From Skermanella stibiiresistens SB22 (GTDB taxonomy: Bacteria > Pseudomonadota > Alphaproteobacteria > Azospirillales > Azospirillaceae), in contig NZ_AVFL01000046.1 in the NCBI RefSeq assembly GCF_000576635.1, positions 1 to 39,294 on the forward strand: a DNA stretch of 39,294 nt, read 5' to 3'. Position numbers and translations under genes: made by a program. This document shows, piece after piece, positions 25,783-33,964 of this stretch. The notes beneath the pieces were generated by a model. That model was not told the origin of the DNA. It saw only the letters and a list, made by a program, of their open reading frames with translations, and did no database searches. The first letter of the stretch is position 1; each line of letters begins with the position of its first letter.

Positions 25783-28700
25783 TCAGTCCCCGCTCACTAC
25801 CCCTGCCGGCGGCATCGGTCCGTAAGGGCCAGCGATCGGTCGGTGTCCGGGGCTTTCAGCTTCAACTGGTGTTTTCCCGTCAATTGTCTTCTCATGACCG
25901 GGCTCCTTGATACGGAACCAGGCGACGTAGAGGGCGGGCAGGAACAGCAGGGTCAGGGCAGTGGCTACGACCAGGCCGCCGATGATCGCGTAGGCCATGG
26001 GTCCCCAGAAGACTTCCGGCGCGATCGGGATCATGCCCAGGCTGGCGGCCGCCGCCGTCAGCAGGATCGGGCGTACGCGATGCATCGTGGCGTTGATCAC
26101 GGCATCCCAGGGATGCTCCCCGGCCTCCAGGTGTTCGTCGATCTGTGCTATCATGATGACCGAATTGCGGACGATCATCCCGATCAGCGCCACGACGCCC
26201 AGGATTGCGACGAACCCCAGCGGCGTGCCGGTCGGCGCCAGCGCCGCGACCACGCCAATCAGGCCGAGCGGGGCGACGCTGATCACCAAGAACAGTTTCT
26301 GGAAGCTCTGGAGCTGGATCATCAGGATGGTCAGCATCACGAAGATCATGATCGGGAAGACCGCCACGATGGAGGTCATGCCCTTCGCGCTGTTCTCGAC
26401 CGTGCCGCCGACCTCGATGGAGTAGCCCGGCGGCAGACTGCGCCGCAGTTCGTCGACCACCGGTGCAAGCTGGTTCACGATCGTCGGCGCCTGGAGCGGC
26501 GGGACGAGGTCGGCCTGGACGGTGATCGTCGGCAGGCGCTCGCGCCGCCAGATCAGCGGCTGCTCGAGATCGTAGCGCAGGATCGCCACCTCCCTCAGCG
26601 GCACGGTGCGGCCGTCCTGAAGGGCTACCTGGAGGTTGCGCAGCGTTTCGATCGAGCTGCGCTCCGCGTTGCTGGCCTGGGCCACCACGTCGATCAGGTA
26701 GATGCCGTCGCGCACCTGGGTGAAGACGGCACCCGACACCGTGGCGTTCAGCGCCTCGCTCAGCGATTTCGAACTGATTCCCAACTGGCGTGCCTTGTCC
26801 TGCTCGACATCGACCCGCACCACTTTCGACGGTTCGTTCCAGTCGTAGTTGATGAGCAGCGTGTAGGGATTGGCGCCGATCGTATCGGCCAGCCGGTAGG
26901 CGGCGTCCCGGACCTCGCCGACATCCGGTCCGGAAACCCGGTACTGGATTGGCCAGCCGACCGGCGGCCCCATCTCCAGTGGGCTGACGCGCGTGCTCAG
27001 ATCGGAGAAGTCCTCGTTCAGCACCTTTTCCAGCCGCGCCCGCACGCCGTCGCGGACGTCGTATCCCTTGGTCACCACCACGGCTTGGGCGAAGTAATCG
27101 TTGGCGAGCTGAACGTCCAGGGGCAGATAGAACCGGATGGCGCCCTGACCGATGTAGAAGCTCCAGCTCTCGATTTCCGGATCAGCGGCCAGCACCTTCT
27201 CGAACCGGTTCACCACCTCCTCTGTCGCCTTGATCGAGGAGGTCTGGGGCAGCGTCAGGTTGACCAGCAGCTCCGCCCGGTCGGATGCCGGAAAGAACTG
27301 CTGCTGAACGAAGCGCAGGCCGAACACGGACAAGCCGAACAAGGCAACCGTCAACACGATCACGATATATCTCGCCCGCATGGCGAGGCGCAAGCTCGCC
27401 CGGAACGCCCGCATCATGCGGCCCGGCTCTCCGTGCCCGGAATGCCCCTTCCCTGGCTTGGGCGGGCGCAGCACCTTCACCCCGATCAGCGGGGCGAACA
27501 TGACGGCCACGATCCAGGAGAACAGCAGCGCCATCGCCACCACGGCGAACAGCGAGAAGCAATACTCCGCCGCACCGCCCTGGGCGAAGCCGATCGGGAT
27601 GAAGCCGGCAACGGTGATCAGGGTGCCGGTGAGCATCGGGAAGGCCGTCGAGGTGTAGGCGAAGGTCGCCGCCTTATCAAGGCTGAAGCCTTCCTCCAGC
27701 TTGGTGATCATCATCTCGACGGTGATCATGGCGTCGTCCACCAGCAGGCCCAGTGCTATGATCAGGGCGCCGAGCGAGATCCGCTGGAGTGCGATGCCGT
27801 AGTATTCCATGCCGATGAAGGTCATCGCCAGGACCAGCGGGATAGAGCAGGCCACCACGATGCCGGCGCGTATGCCTAAGCTGATGAAGCTGACGACAAG
27901 GACGATGACGACCGCTTCCTTCAGCGCCTTGGTGAAACCCGCGACCGAATGGTCGACCACGACGGACTGATTGGCGACGAGATGGGTGTTGATGCCGACC
28001 GGCAGGTTCGCTTCGACCTGACGCATCCGTTCTTGGATGTCCTTGCCGAAGTCCAGGACGTTGCCGCCGGCCGCCATTGAGATGATCATGCCGATCGCGG
28101 GTTCGCCGTTGTAGCGGAAGATCGGCGACGGCGGATCGGCATAGCCGCGCCTGACCTGGGCCAGATCGGCCAGCCGGTAGAACTTGCCGCCGGCGCGCAG
28201 GTTGATCGCCTTCAGGCTCTCCTCGGAGGTGAATTCGCCGCTGACCCGGACCGTGACCTTCTCATCGCCGGCCTGAACCACGCCGGCCGGAGCCACGGCG
28301 TTCTGCGCCTGAAGTTCGGCAACGATCTGGTTGCGGTCGATCCCCAGCGCCGCCAACTGCCGGGTCGAGAAGTCCAGATAGATCTTCTCGTTCTGAATGC
28401 CGACGAACTGGATCTTGCCGACATCCGGCACGCGCATCAGTTCGGCCCGTGCCGTTTCGGCGTAGTCCTTCAGTTCGCGGTAGCTGAAACCGTCGGCCGT
28501 GAAGGCGTAGACGGTTCCGAAGGTATCGCCGAACTCGTCGTTGAAGGCCGGCCCTTGGACGCCCTGCGGCAGGGTGCCCTTCATGTCGGCGATCTTCTTG
28601 CGCACCTGATACCACAGGTCGGGGATCTCCCCGGCGGGCGTGAAATCCTTCAGGTTGACGTAGACGACCGAAAACCCAGGCCTGGTGTAGCTCTTGACGT

Positions 28701-28944
28701 AGTCGAGGTACGAAACCTCCTCGAGCTTCTTTTCAATCGGATCCGTCACCAGATCGATCATGTCGTCGATGGTGGCGCCGGGCCACACGGTCTGGACGAC
28801 CATGGTCTTGATGGCGAACGCCGGATCTTCCTCCCGCCCGAGCCGCGTGTAGGCGATGCCGCCGGCCAGCGTCAGGGAGATGATCAGGTACCAGGTGAAA
28901 GAGCGGTGCCGCAGCGCCCACTCGGAAAGATTAAAGCCGGTCAT
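25783..28944 (-). CDS. RND-family efflux transporter permease
   Basis: Proton-driven trimeric inner-membrane pump of the AcrB/HAE superfamily, 1053 residues. It has the duplicated RND layout: first helix (RSFTWYLIISLTLAGGIAY), periplasmic porter loops, then helices 2-6, where LGALIIALGLLVDDAMITVEMM (about residue 400) holds the paired Asp of the proton relay. The second half follows, with GLIGVVAALAPTGTPLGFVAILGVVALIGMIVRNSVIMI and LTAAAASLGMIPI, each conserved. Substrate is unknown; the form is closer to hydrophobe/amphiphile pumps than to metal pumps. No outer-membrane TolC partner is encoded in the window. The start overlaps the second adaptor's stop by 4 bp. Confidence 0.92.
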   Translation of the reverse strand: MTGFNLSEWALRHRSFTWYLIISLTLAGGIAYTRLGREEDPAFAIKTMVVQTVWPGATIDDMIDLVTDPIEKKLEEVSYLDYVKSYTRPGFSVVYVNLKDFTPAGEIPDLWYQVRKKIADMKGTLPQGVQGPAFNDEFGDTFGTVYAFTADGFSYRELKDYAETARAELMRVPDVGKIQFVGIQNEKIYLDFSTRQLAALGIDRNQIVAELQAQNAVAPAGVVQAGDEKVTVRVSGEFTSEESLKAINLRAGGKFYRLADLAQVRRGYADPPSPIFRYNGEPAIGMIISMAAGGNVLDFGKDIQERMRQVEANLPVGINTHLVANQSVVVDHSVAGFTKALKEAVVIVLVVSFISLGIRAGIVVACSIPLVLAMTFIGMEYYGIALQRISLGALIIALGLLVDDAMITVEMMITKLEEGFSLDKAATFAYTSTAFPMLTGTLITVAGFIPIGFAQGGAAEYCFSLFAVVAMALLFSWIVAVMFAPLIGVKVLRPPKPGKGHSGHGEPGRMMRAFRASLRLAMRARYIVIVLTVALFGLSVFGLRFVQQQFFPASDRAELLVNLTLPQTSSIKATEEVVNRFEKVLAADPEIESWSFYIGQGAIRFYLPLDVQLANDYFAQAVVVTKGYDVRDGVRARLEKVLNEDFSDLSTRVSPLEMGPPVGWPIQYRVSGPDVGEVRDAAYRLADTIGANPYTLLINYDWNEPSKVVRVDVEQDKARQLGISSKSLSEALNATVSGAVFTQVRDGIYLIDVVAQASNAERSSIETLRNLQVALQDGRTVPLREVAILRYDLEQPLIWRRERLPTITVQADLVPPLQAPTIVNQLAPVVDELRRSLPPGYSIEVGGTVENSAKGMTSIVAVFPIMIFVMLTILMIQLQSFQKLFLVISVAPLGLIGVVAALAPTGTPLGFVAILGVVALIGMIVRNSVIMIAQIDEHLEAGEHPWDAVINATMHRVRPILLTAAAASLGMIPIAPEVFWGPMAYAIIGGLVVATALTLLFLPALYVAWFRIKEPGHEKTIDGKTPVEAESPGHRPIAGPYGPMPPAGVVSGD

Positions 28945-30083
28945 GATGCCACCGCTGTTTCGATCTGCTTCCCCAGCCGGACCCGCTGGCCTTCCGCAAG
29001 ACTGTGGACGCCGGCGGTGACGACGATATCGCCCTGGGCAAGGCCATCGGTGACGACGACCGGCCCACCGGCATGCCCAGGCCGGAGCGAGACTGCGCGC
29101 CGCCTGACGGTCTGGTCCTTCGGATCGGCGACCCAGACGAAACTCCGCTCCGCCTCCTGGAAAATCGCCGTTCCCGGCAGTTCGACCACGGGAATCGGAG
29201 GCTGCTTGAGCCGTCCGGTCACCGTGGCACCGAGGCGCAGCGCATCGGGCGGGTTCTCCAGCGCTATGCGCACGGCATGGGTCCGGGTGACCGGATCGGC
29301 CTGGGGCGAGACTTCCCGGACGCGGCCAATCACCGTGATGTCCGGCGCACCGGCCAACGCCACTTCGATCACCGGGTCCTTCGGCGCCGACTGGACACCA
29401 GCCTCGGCGATATTGAACAGGGCCTCCCGCTCCTCCGGCTGGGCGACCCGCACCACCATCTCGCCGACATCAACGATTTGGCCCGGATCGGGGCCGGTAG
29501 CGGTCACGACCCCATCCCTGTCCGCCGCCAGTTCGGTGTAGCCGATCCGGTCGCGGGATGTCTGGAGAGCGGCCTGTGCGGCTACCACCTTGGCATCGGC
29601 CGTGCGCTTGGACAGCAGGGCCGCATCGTAAAGCACCTGAGTGGTGTTGCCGCTTTTCAGAAGCTCGCGCTTGCGCGCTTCCTCGTTGCCCGCCTGCACC
29701 TGCTCCGCCTGTGCGGTAGCCACATCGGCCTCGGCCGTCCGCAGGGCATTCCGCTGATCCTGATCATCCAGCCGGGCGAGGACATCGCCGGCCCGGACAT
29801 GGTCCCCGACATCGACCTTCCGCTCGATCAGCTTGCCGGCGATGCGGAAGCCCAACTCAGCCTCCGCCCGAGCCTCGATCGTCCCGGTGACGGAGCCGGA
29901 CAGGTTAAAGGCCACGGGTTCGACGATGACGGTCCGGACCGCCCGGATGACGGGGGCTGCGTCGGCTTCCTGCGCGTTCCACCGTTCACAGCCTCCGAGC
30001 GTCATTGCGCCCGCCATGGCCATGGTCAGAAATGCAGCCGGCAGCAAGCGAGCGCCCGGTTTTGGAACCTGCCTGTTCATCAT
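28941..30083 (-). CDS. RND periplasmic adaptor lipoprotein (second copy)
   Basis: Membrane-fusion protein linking the pump to an outer-membrane channel. It has 380 residues with a lipoprotein signal ending MTLGGC (acylated Cys about 32). The lipoyl half-motifs LGFRIAGKLIERKVDVGDHV and DRDGVVTATGPDPGQIV flank a helical hairpin (about 110-180, ATAQAEQVQAGNEEARKRELL). Beta-barrel and membrane-proximal domains follow (VREVSPQADPVTRTHAVRI). Start ATGATG at 30083/30080 overlaps the stop of the first adaptor. It shares the same plan and many motifs with its neighbour, showing a tandem duplication that has diverged. Confidence 0.88.
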   Translation of the reverse strand: MMNRQVPKPGARLLPAAFLTMAMAGAMTLGGCERWNAQEADAAPVIRAVRTVIVEPVAFNLSGSVTGTIEARAEAELGFRIAGKLIERKVDVGDHVRAGDVLARLDDQDQRNALRTAEADVATAQAEQVQAGNEEARKRELLKSGNTTQVLYDAALLSKRTADAKVVAAQAALQTSRDRIGYTELAADRDGVVTATGPDPGQIVDVGEMVVRVAQPEEREALFNIAEAGVQSAPKDPVIEVALAGAPDITVIGRVREVSPQADPVTRTHAVRIALENPPDALRLGATVTGRLKQPPIPVVELPGTAIFQEAERSFVWVADPKDQTVRRRAVSLRPGHAGGPVVVTDGLAQGDIVVTAGVHSLAEGQRVRLGKQIETAVAS

Positions 30084-31165
30084 GTTCCGCTCCCCCGCCT
30101 GATCGTGACCTTCTGTCCCGGTCTGAGTTTCTGGCTACCGCCGATCACGACCGTTTCGCCAGCCTTGAGCCCGCTCGAAACGGTCACCGTGCCGGTATCG
30201 TATTGAAGGACGGACACCGGCCGCAGGGTGACGGTATCCTGCGGCTGATCGACGACCCAGACCGCCGGCTCGCCGGCCGCCGTTTGGAACAGTGCGGACG
30301 ACGGCAGATTGATGACCGACTGCGTCGGCAGCCTGGCCCGCCCGACGACGGCCGATCCCAGCAGGAAGGCGGGAGGCGGGTCGGTCAGGGCGACCTTGAC
30401 CGTGTAGGTCCGGGTGACAGGATCGACCCCCGGCGAAACCTCGCGGATGGTTCCCTCGGCGACGAGGTTCCGATCACTGACAAGGCGGACTTCCACCGGG
30501 GGCAGTTCAGCCGACTTCCTCTCGAACCGGAGGCCGGCTCCCGGAACCTGAAACACGGCCTCCCGCTCGTTCGGATCGGCTAGTCGCACCACCATCTGGC
30601 CGGATGCCACCACCTGGCCCGGCTCCGCCCCCTTTGCCGTGATGACACCGGCGCGGTCGGCCCGCAGTTCCGTATAGGACAGCGTATCCTGGGCCAAACT
30701 GAGCTTCGCCTGAGCGCCTGCCAGTTCGGCCTGTGCCTGGGCGTAGCGCCGCTGGGCGTTGTCGTACTGGGTCCTCGTCGTATAGCCATCGGCGAGCAAT
30801 TTGCGTTGGCGCTCCTCCTGCGTCCGGCTCTGTTCGATCGATGCCTGTGCCGCGGCAACCTCGGACTGGGCGGCCTTCAGGGCGTTCTGCTGGTCCTGGC
30901 TGTCCAGGTGTGCAAGCAGGTCGCCCTCGGCAACCTTGTCGCCGACATCCACGAGGCGCTCGACGACCTTGCCCCCGACGCGGAACCCCAAACTGCTCTC
31001 GCGGCGTGCCCGGATTTCGCCGGTCAGGGCAGCCGTTCTGTCGAACTGCGTCATCTGGACCCCTAGAGCACGTACGAGGGTCGCCTCGGCGGGCGGAGGC
31101 GCCGGCTGCTCGCATCCCAGAAGGACCAGGCTCACGATGATTGCCGTTCTCGCCGTCCATGGCAT
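30080..31165 (-). CDS. RND periplasmic adaptor lipoprotein (first copy)
   Basis: Membrane-fusion protein of the same family as the next gene, 361 residues. The signal peptide ends with lipobox LLGC (Cys about 18). Lipoyl half-motifs are LGFRVGGKVVERLVDVGDKV and DRAGVITAKGAEPGQVV. The hairpin region has repeated Ala/Gln (AQSEVAAAQASIEQSRTQEERQRKLL), and the beta-barrel shows IREVSPGVDPVTRTYTVKV. Start ATG 31165 has AAAGGA upstream and lies 27 bp after ackA. Two adaptors feeding one pump gene suggests either a hetero-oligomeric adaptor ring or partner switching. Confidence 0.88.
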   Translation of the reverse strand: MPWTARTAIIVSLVLLGCEQPAPPPAEATLVRALGVQMTQFDRTAALTGEIRARRESSLGFRVGGKVVERLVDVGDKVAEGDLLAHLDSQDQQNALKAAQSEVAAAQASIEQSRTQEERQRKLLADGYTTRTQYDNAQRRYAQAQAELAGAQAKLSLAQDTLSYTELRADRAGVITAKGAEPGQVVASGQMVVRLADPNEREAVFQVPGAGLRFERKSAELPPVEVRLVSDRNLVAEGTIREVSPGVDPVTRTYTVKVALTDPPPAFLLGSAVVGRARLPTQSVINLPSSALFQTAAGEPAVWVVDQPQDTVTLRPVSVLQYDTGTVTVSSGLKAGETVVIGGSQKLRPGQKVTIRRGSGT

Positions 31166-31192
31166 GGTATCGATATCCTTTCTGGGACCAGC

Positions 31193-32416
31193 TCAGCGCC
31201 GCCGCTGTCTTCCGAGAATTTCCAGGGTATGGTGCGCGATCATCCGCTCCTCGTCGGTCGGAATGACATAGACCTTGACGCGGCTCGCCCTGATCGAGAT
31301 CAGGCGAGCACCCGCCGCAGGGACCGCCGCGTTAGCCGCCTCGTCCAGTTCGATGCCGAGCCAGCGTGCCTTCCGACAAATGCGGGCGCGGATCGCGGGG
31401 GCGTTCTCTCCGATGCCGGCGGTAAAGACCAGTGCATCGAGCCCCTCCAGGGCCGCCGCCAGCGAGCCGATGGCAAGGCTGGATCGGTAGACGAAGTAGT
31501 CCAGAGCAAGCCCCGCGCGAGGATCGTCGCTGCCGAGCAGGTCGCGGACATCGTTGCTGATGCCCGACAGCCCCTTCAGCCCGCAGTCGTGATAGAGCAG
31601 GTGCTGGATGGCGTCGGCGGTCATGCCCATGCTTGTGAGCAGGTGGAGGATGACGCCGGCGTCGAGCTGACCGGGGCGCGTACCCATGGGCAGACCATCC
31701 AGTGCCGTGAAGCCCATGGTGCTGTCGAGGCTCCGGCCACTGCGGATCGCGCACATGCTGGCGCCGCTGCCCAAGTGCGCCACCACAAGGCGTCCATCGG
31801 CGATCTCGGGCGCCAAGGCGGGCAGGGTGTGCGCGATGTACTCATAGCTCAGGCCGTGGAAGCCGTACCGTCGGACACCGTCCCGATACAATGCTTCCGG
31901 AATGGCGTAGCGGTCGGCCACTTCAGGATGTCCACGGTGGAAAGCCGTGTCGAAGCACGCGACTTGCAGGACATCCGGCTGCGCCACGCGGATCGCCCGG
32001 ATCGGCAGGAGGTTGTTCGGCTGGTGCAGCGGTGCCAGCGGGGCCAAGTCTTCCAGCTTGGCGAGCACGTCGTCATCGATGGCCACGTGGGTATCGTAGG
32101 TCGGACCGCCATGGACGACGCGGTGGCCAACCGCGACCGGGAATGCGCCGCCATGGCGGGCTCGCAGCCAGCTTCCCAATTGGCGAAGTGCCGCCTGCGC
32201 GTCCGGCACGTCGGCAGCGGTGAAGCTCTCGTCCGCGACGACCTCGCCCCGCGCATTCCTGGCGATCAGCCGGGGATGGCTGCCGATTCCCTCGACCTGT
32301 CCCTTCAGGTCGAGGTCGAGGCTGCCGGTGCCTCCGCTGGCTGCCCCGACGATATTGAAAAGCTGGAACTTTATGCTCGACGAGCCGGCATTGGCGACGA
32401 GGATGGTGTCTGGCAT
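31193..32416 (-). CDS. ackA: Acetate kinase
   Basis: Makes ATP and acetate from acetyl phosphate and ADP in the cytoplasm. Full length (407 residues) with the ASKHA fold: N-terminal [12 protein letters not shown] (9-20), VGHRVVHGG with the substrate-binding Arg, [15 protein letters not shown] with the catalytic Asp, [11 protein letters not shown], the nucleotide loop [34 protein letters not shown] in close form, and [13 protein letters not shown] near the C-terminus. Propionate or butyrate use cannot be excluded. The start has AAAGGGG upstream; the gap to pta is 4 bp. Together with Pta it gives substrate-level ATP during fermentation. Confidence 0.93.
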   Translation of the reverse strand: MPDTILVANAGSSSIKFQLFNIVGAASGGTGSLDLDLKGQVEGIGSHPRLIARNARGEVVADESFTAADVPDAQAALRQLGSWLRARHGGAFPVAVGHRVVHGGPTYDTHVAIDDDVLAKLEDLAPLAPLHQPNNLLPIRAIRVAQPDVLQVACFDTAFHRGHPEVADRYAIPEALYRDGVRRYGFHGLSYEYIAHTLPALAPEIADGRLVVAHLGSGASMCAIRSGRSLDSTMGFTALDGLPMGTRPGQLDAGVILHLLTSMGMTADAIQHLLYHDCGLKGLSGISNDVRDLLGSDDPRAGLALDYFVYRSSLAIGSLAAALEGLDALVFTAGIGENAPAIRARICRKARWLGIELDEAANAAVPAAGARLISIRASRVKVYVIPTDEERMIAHHTLEILGRQRRR

Positions 32417-32420
32417 CGCG

Positions 32421-33413
32421 TCACCCCTTTATCGGGTTCTCATTGCGCCGGCGATGCGCATAGAGAGCGGCAACGGCGCAGGATGCCATGCGCGTCATGA
32501 CGCTGTCGGCCCTGCTGGTCAGGATGATCGGCACGCGGGCGCCGAGGACGAGGCCGGCGGCATCGGCGTTGGCCATGAAGCTCAGGTTCTTCGCCAGCAT
32601 GTTGCCGGCTTCAAGGTCCGGAACCACCAGGATGTCGGCATGACCCGCCACGGGTGAGTCTATGCCCTTTATCCGCGCCGCCTCCTCGCTGATGGCGTTG
32701 TCGAGCGCCAGCGGCCCATCCAGCAGCCCGCCGGTGATCTGTCCGCGCTGGGCCATCTTGCACAGAGCCGCCGCCTCGATGGTCGAGGGGATCTTCGGGG
32801 TGACCGTTTCGACCGCCGAGAGGATCGCCACCTTGGGCTGCTCGATGCCGAGCGCCTGGGCAAGGTCGATGGCGTTCTGGACGATATCGACCTTGTCTTC
32901 GAGCGTCGGCTGGATGTTGATCGCCGCGTCGGTGATGACGAGCGGCTTAGGGTATGTCGGCACGTCCATGATGAAGGCGTGGCTGACCCGCCGGCCGGCC
33001 CTGAGACCGGTATTGCGCTTCATGATCTCGCCCATCAGTTCGTCGGTGTGTAGGCTGCCCTTCATCAGCAGCTCGGCCCGGCCGGTCCGGACCAGAAAAA
33101 CCGCCTCCTCGGCGGCAGCGTGGCTGTGCGGCGCATCGACGATTTCGTAGGGCGAGATATCCAGCCCTGCCCGTTCGGCCACGGCCCGGATCTTCCCGGC
33201 GGGGCCGGTCAGGATCGGCACGATGATGCCGGCTTCGGCCGCTTCGACCGCCCCACGCAGTGAGGACTCGTCACAGGGATGCGCCACGGCAGTCGGAATC
33301 GCCGGGATTCCGCAGGTCAGGGCGATCAGGCGTTCGTACTTGTCATGCCGCCGGTTGGTCGAACCGGACTGAACGCTCACATCGGTTGGCGATTCCGCTT
33401 GCGTCTGCTTCAT
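32421..33413 (-). CDS. pta: Phosphate acetyl/butyryltransferase
   Basis: Converts acetyl-CoA (or another short acyl-CoA) and phosphate to the acyl phosphate used by AckA. ATG 33413, with AGAGGA upstream, gives 330 residues. An alternative ATG at 33488 overlaps the preceding stop (TGATG) and would add a basic 25-residue tail. The PTA_PTB fold is clear: [42 protein letters not shown] (about 120-135), [21 protein letters not shown] by segments, and the C-terminal [21 protein letters not shown]. Many relatives beside DUF3141 genes carry an extra N-terminal MaoC (enoyl-CoA hydratase) domain; this one lacks it. The motif set is that of single-domain Ptb/Pta, so acyl-chain preference is open. Confidence 0.9.
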   Translation of the reverse strand: MKQTQAESPTDVSVQSGSTNRRHDKYERLIALTCGIPAIPTAVAHPCDESSLRGAVEAAEAGIIVPILTGPAGKIRAVAERAGLDISPYEIVDAPHSHAAAEEAVFLVRTGRAELLMKGSLHTDELMGEIMKRNTGLRAGRRVSHAFIMDVPTYPKPLVITDAAINIQPTLEDKVDIVQNAIDLAQALGIEQPKVAILSAVETVTPKIPSTIEAAALCKMAQRGQITGGLLDGPLALDNAISEEAARIKGIDSPVAGHADILVVPDLEAGNMLAKNLSFMANADAAGLVLGARVPIILTSRADSVMTRMASCAVAALYAHRRRNENPIKG

Positions 33414-33487
33414 TTCCTGCAGTCCTCTGCGCGCCAATTCTCTGCACAGGCGGTAGTCGCCACGGCGGGTGACCACCGCTTCCGGCA

Positions 33488-33940
33488 TCACCAGTAGAGG
33501 ATCATGCCGACGTCACCGGGCATGCCATCGGGATAATCCAGGATCTGAGCCCTTAACTTGTAGCCGAGGGGGCGCAGATGCTGATCCCACGTCTCGTAGG
33601 CCTCCTTGGCGAAACCGGTCAGGGTTTCGGGCCAGATCGGTTCGAAATTGTTGATCGCCCGCCCTTGGTCCGTGCAGAACGCGCTGGAGAAGCGCATCAC
33701 CTGAATTTCCTTCTCACCGCGCTCGGCTGCCCGGCGCACCGCCAGCGTCACCCGCGCCTTGGCTTCCGGATGGACGTGCTGGTTCATGAAGGCCTGGTGG
33801 ACGTCCTTCTGCTCGGCTTCGAGCTTCTTCTGGCGTTCGAGCGCCTGGCGCAGCTCGGCCATTTCCTTGTCTTCGGAGATCTTGCGAAGTTCTTCAGGAC
33901 GAATCATCCCTTCCAAATTGCTTGAGCTTGCTTGGGTCAT
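33488..33940 (-). CDS. Conserved hypothetical protein of the DUF3141-pta-ackA cluster
   Basis: A 150-residue cytoplasmic protein without a signal peptide or membrane helix. The N-terminal half is a charged helix with coiled-coil character (RKISEDKEMAELRQALERQKKLEAEQ by segments, about 19-45). The C-terminal half is mixed (FSSAFCTDQGRAINN, WPETLTGFAKEAYETWDQHL, DYPDGMPGDVGMILYW). I do not recognise a characterised family. The second half resembles a small domain in uncharacterised proteins of such clusters. Start ATG 33940 has GGGAG 7 bp upstream. It sits 24 bp after the DUF3141 gene and just before pta, so a role in that pathway, perhaps as a granule or enzyme partner, is a contextual guess. 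Confidence 0.75.
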   Translation of the reverse strand: MTQASSSNLEGMIRPEELRKISEDKEMAELRQALERQKKLEAEQKDVHQAFMNQHVHPEAKARVTLAVRRAAERGEKEIQVMRFSSAFCTDQGRAINNFEPIWPETLTGFAKEAYETWDQHLRPLGYKLRAQILDYPDGMPGDVGMILYW

Positions 33941-33964
33941 GGACTCACTCCCAGTTTGGTGACA

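Noticed and set aside
24724-27879. A 1051-codon open frame antisense to glgP and the RND pump
   Set aside because: Composition is the His/Gln/Asp/Arg-rich pattern produced by the mirror of GC-rich codons; no family likeness, and the opposite strand encodes two textbook proteins.
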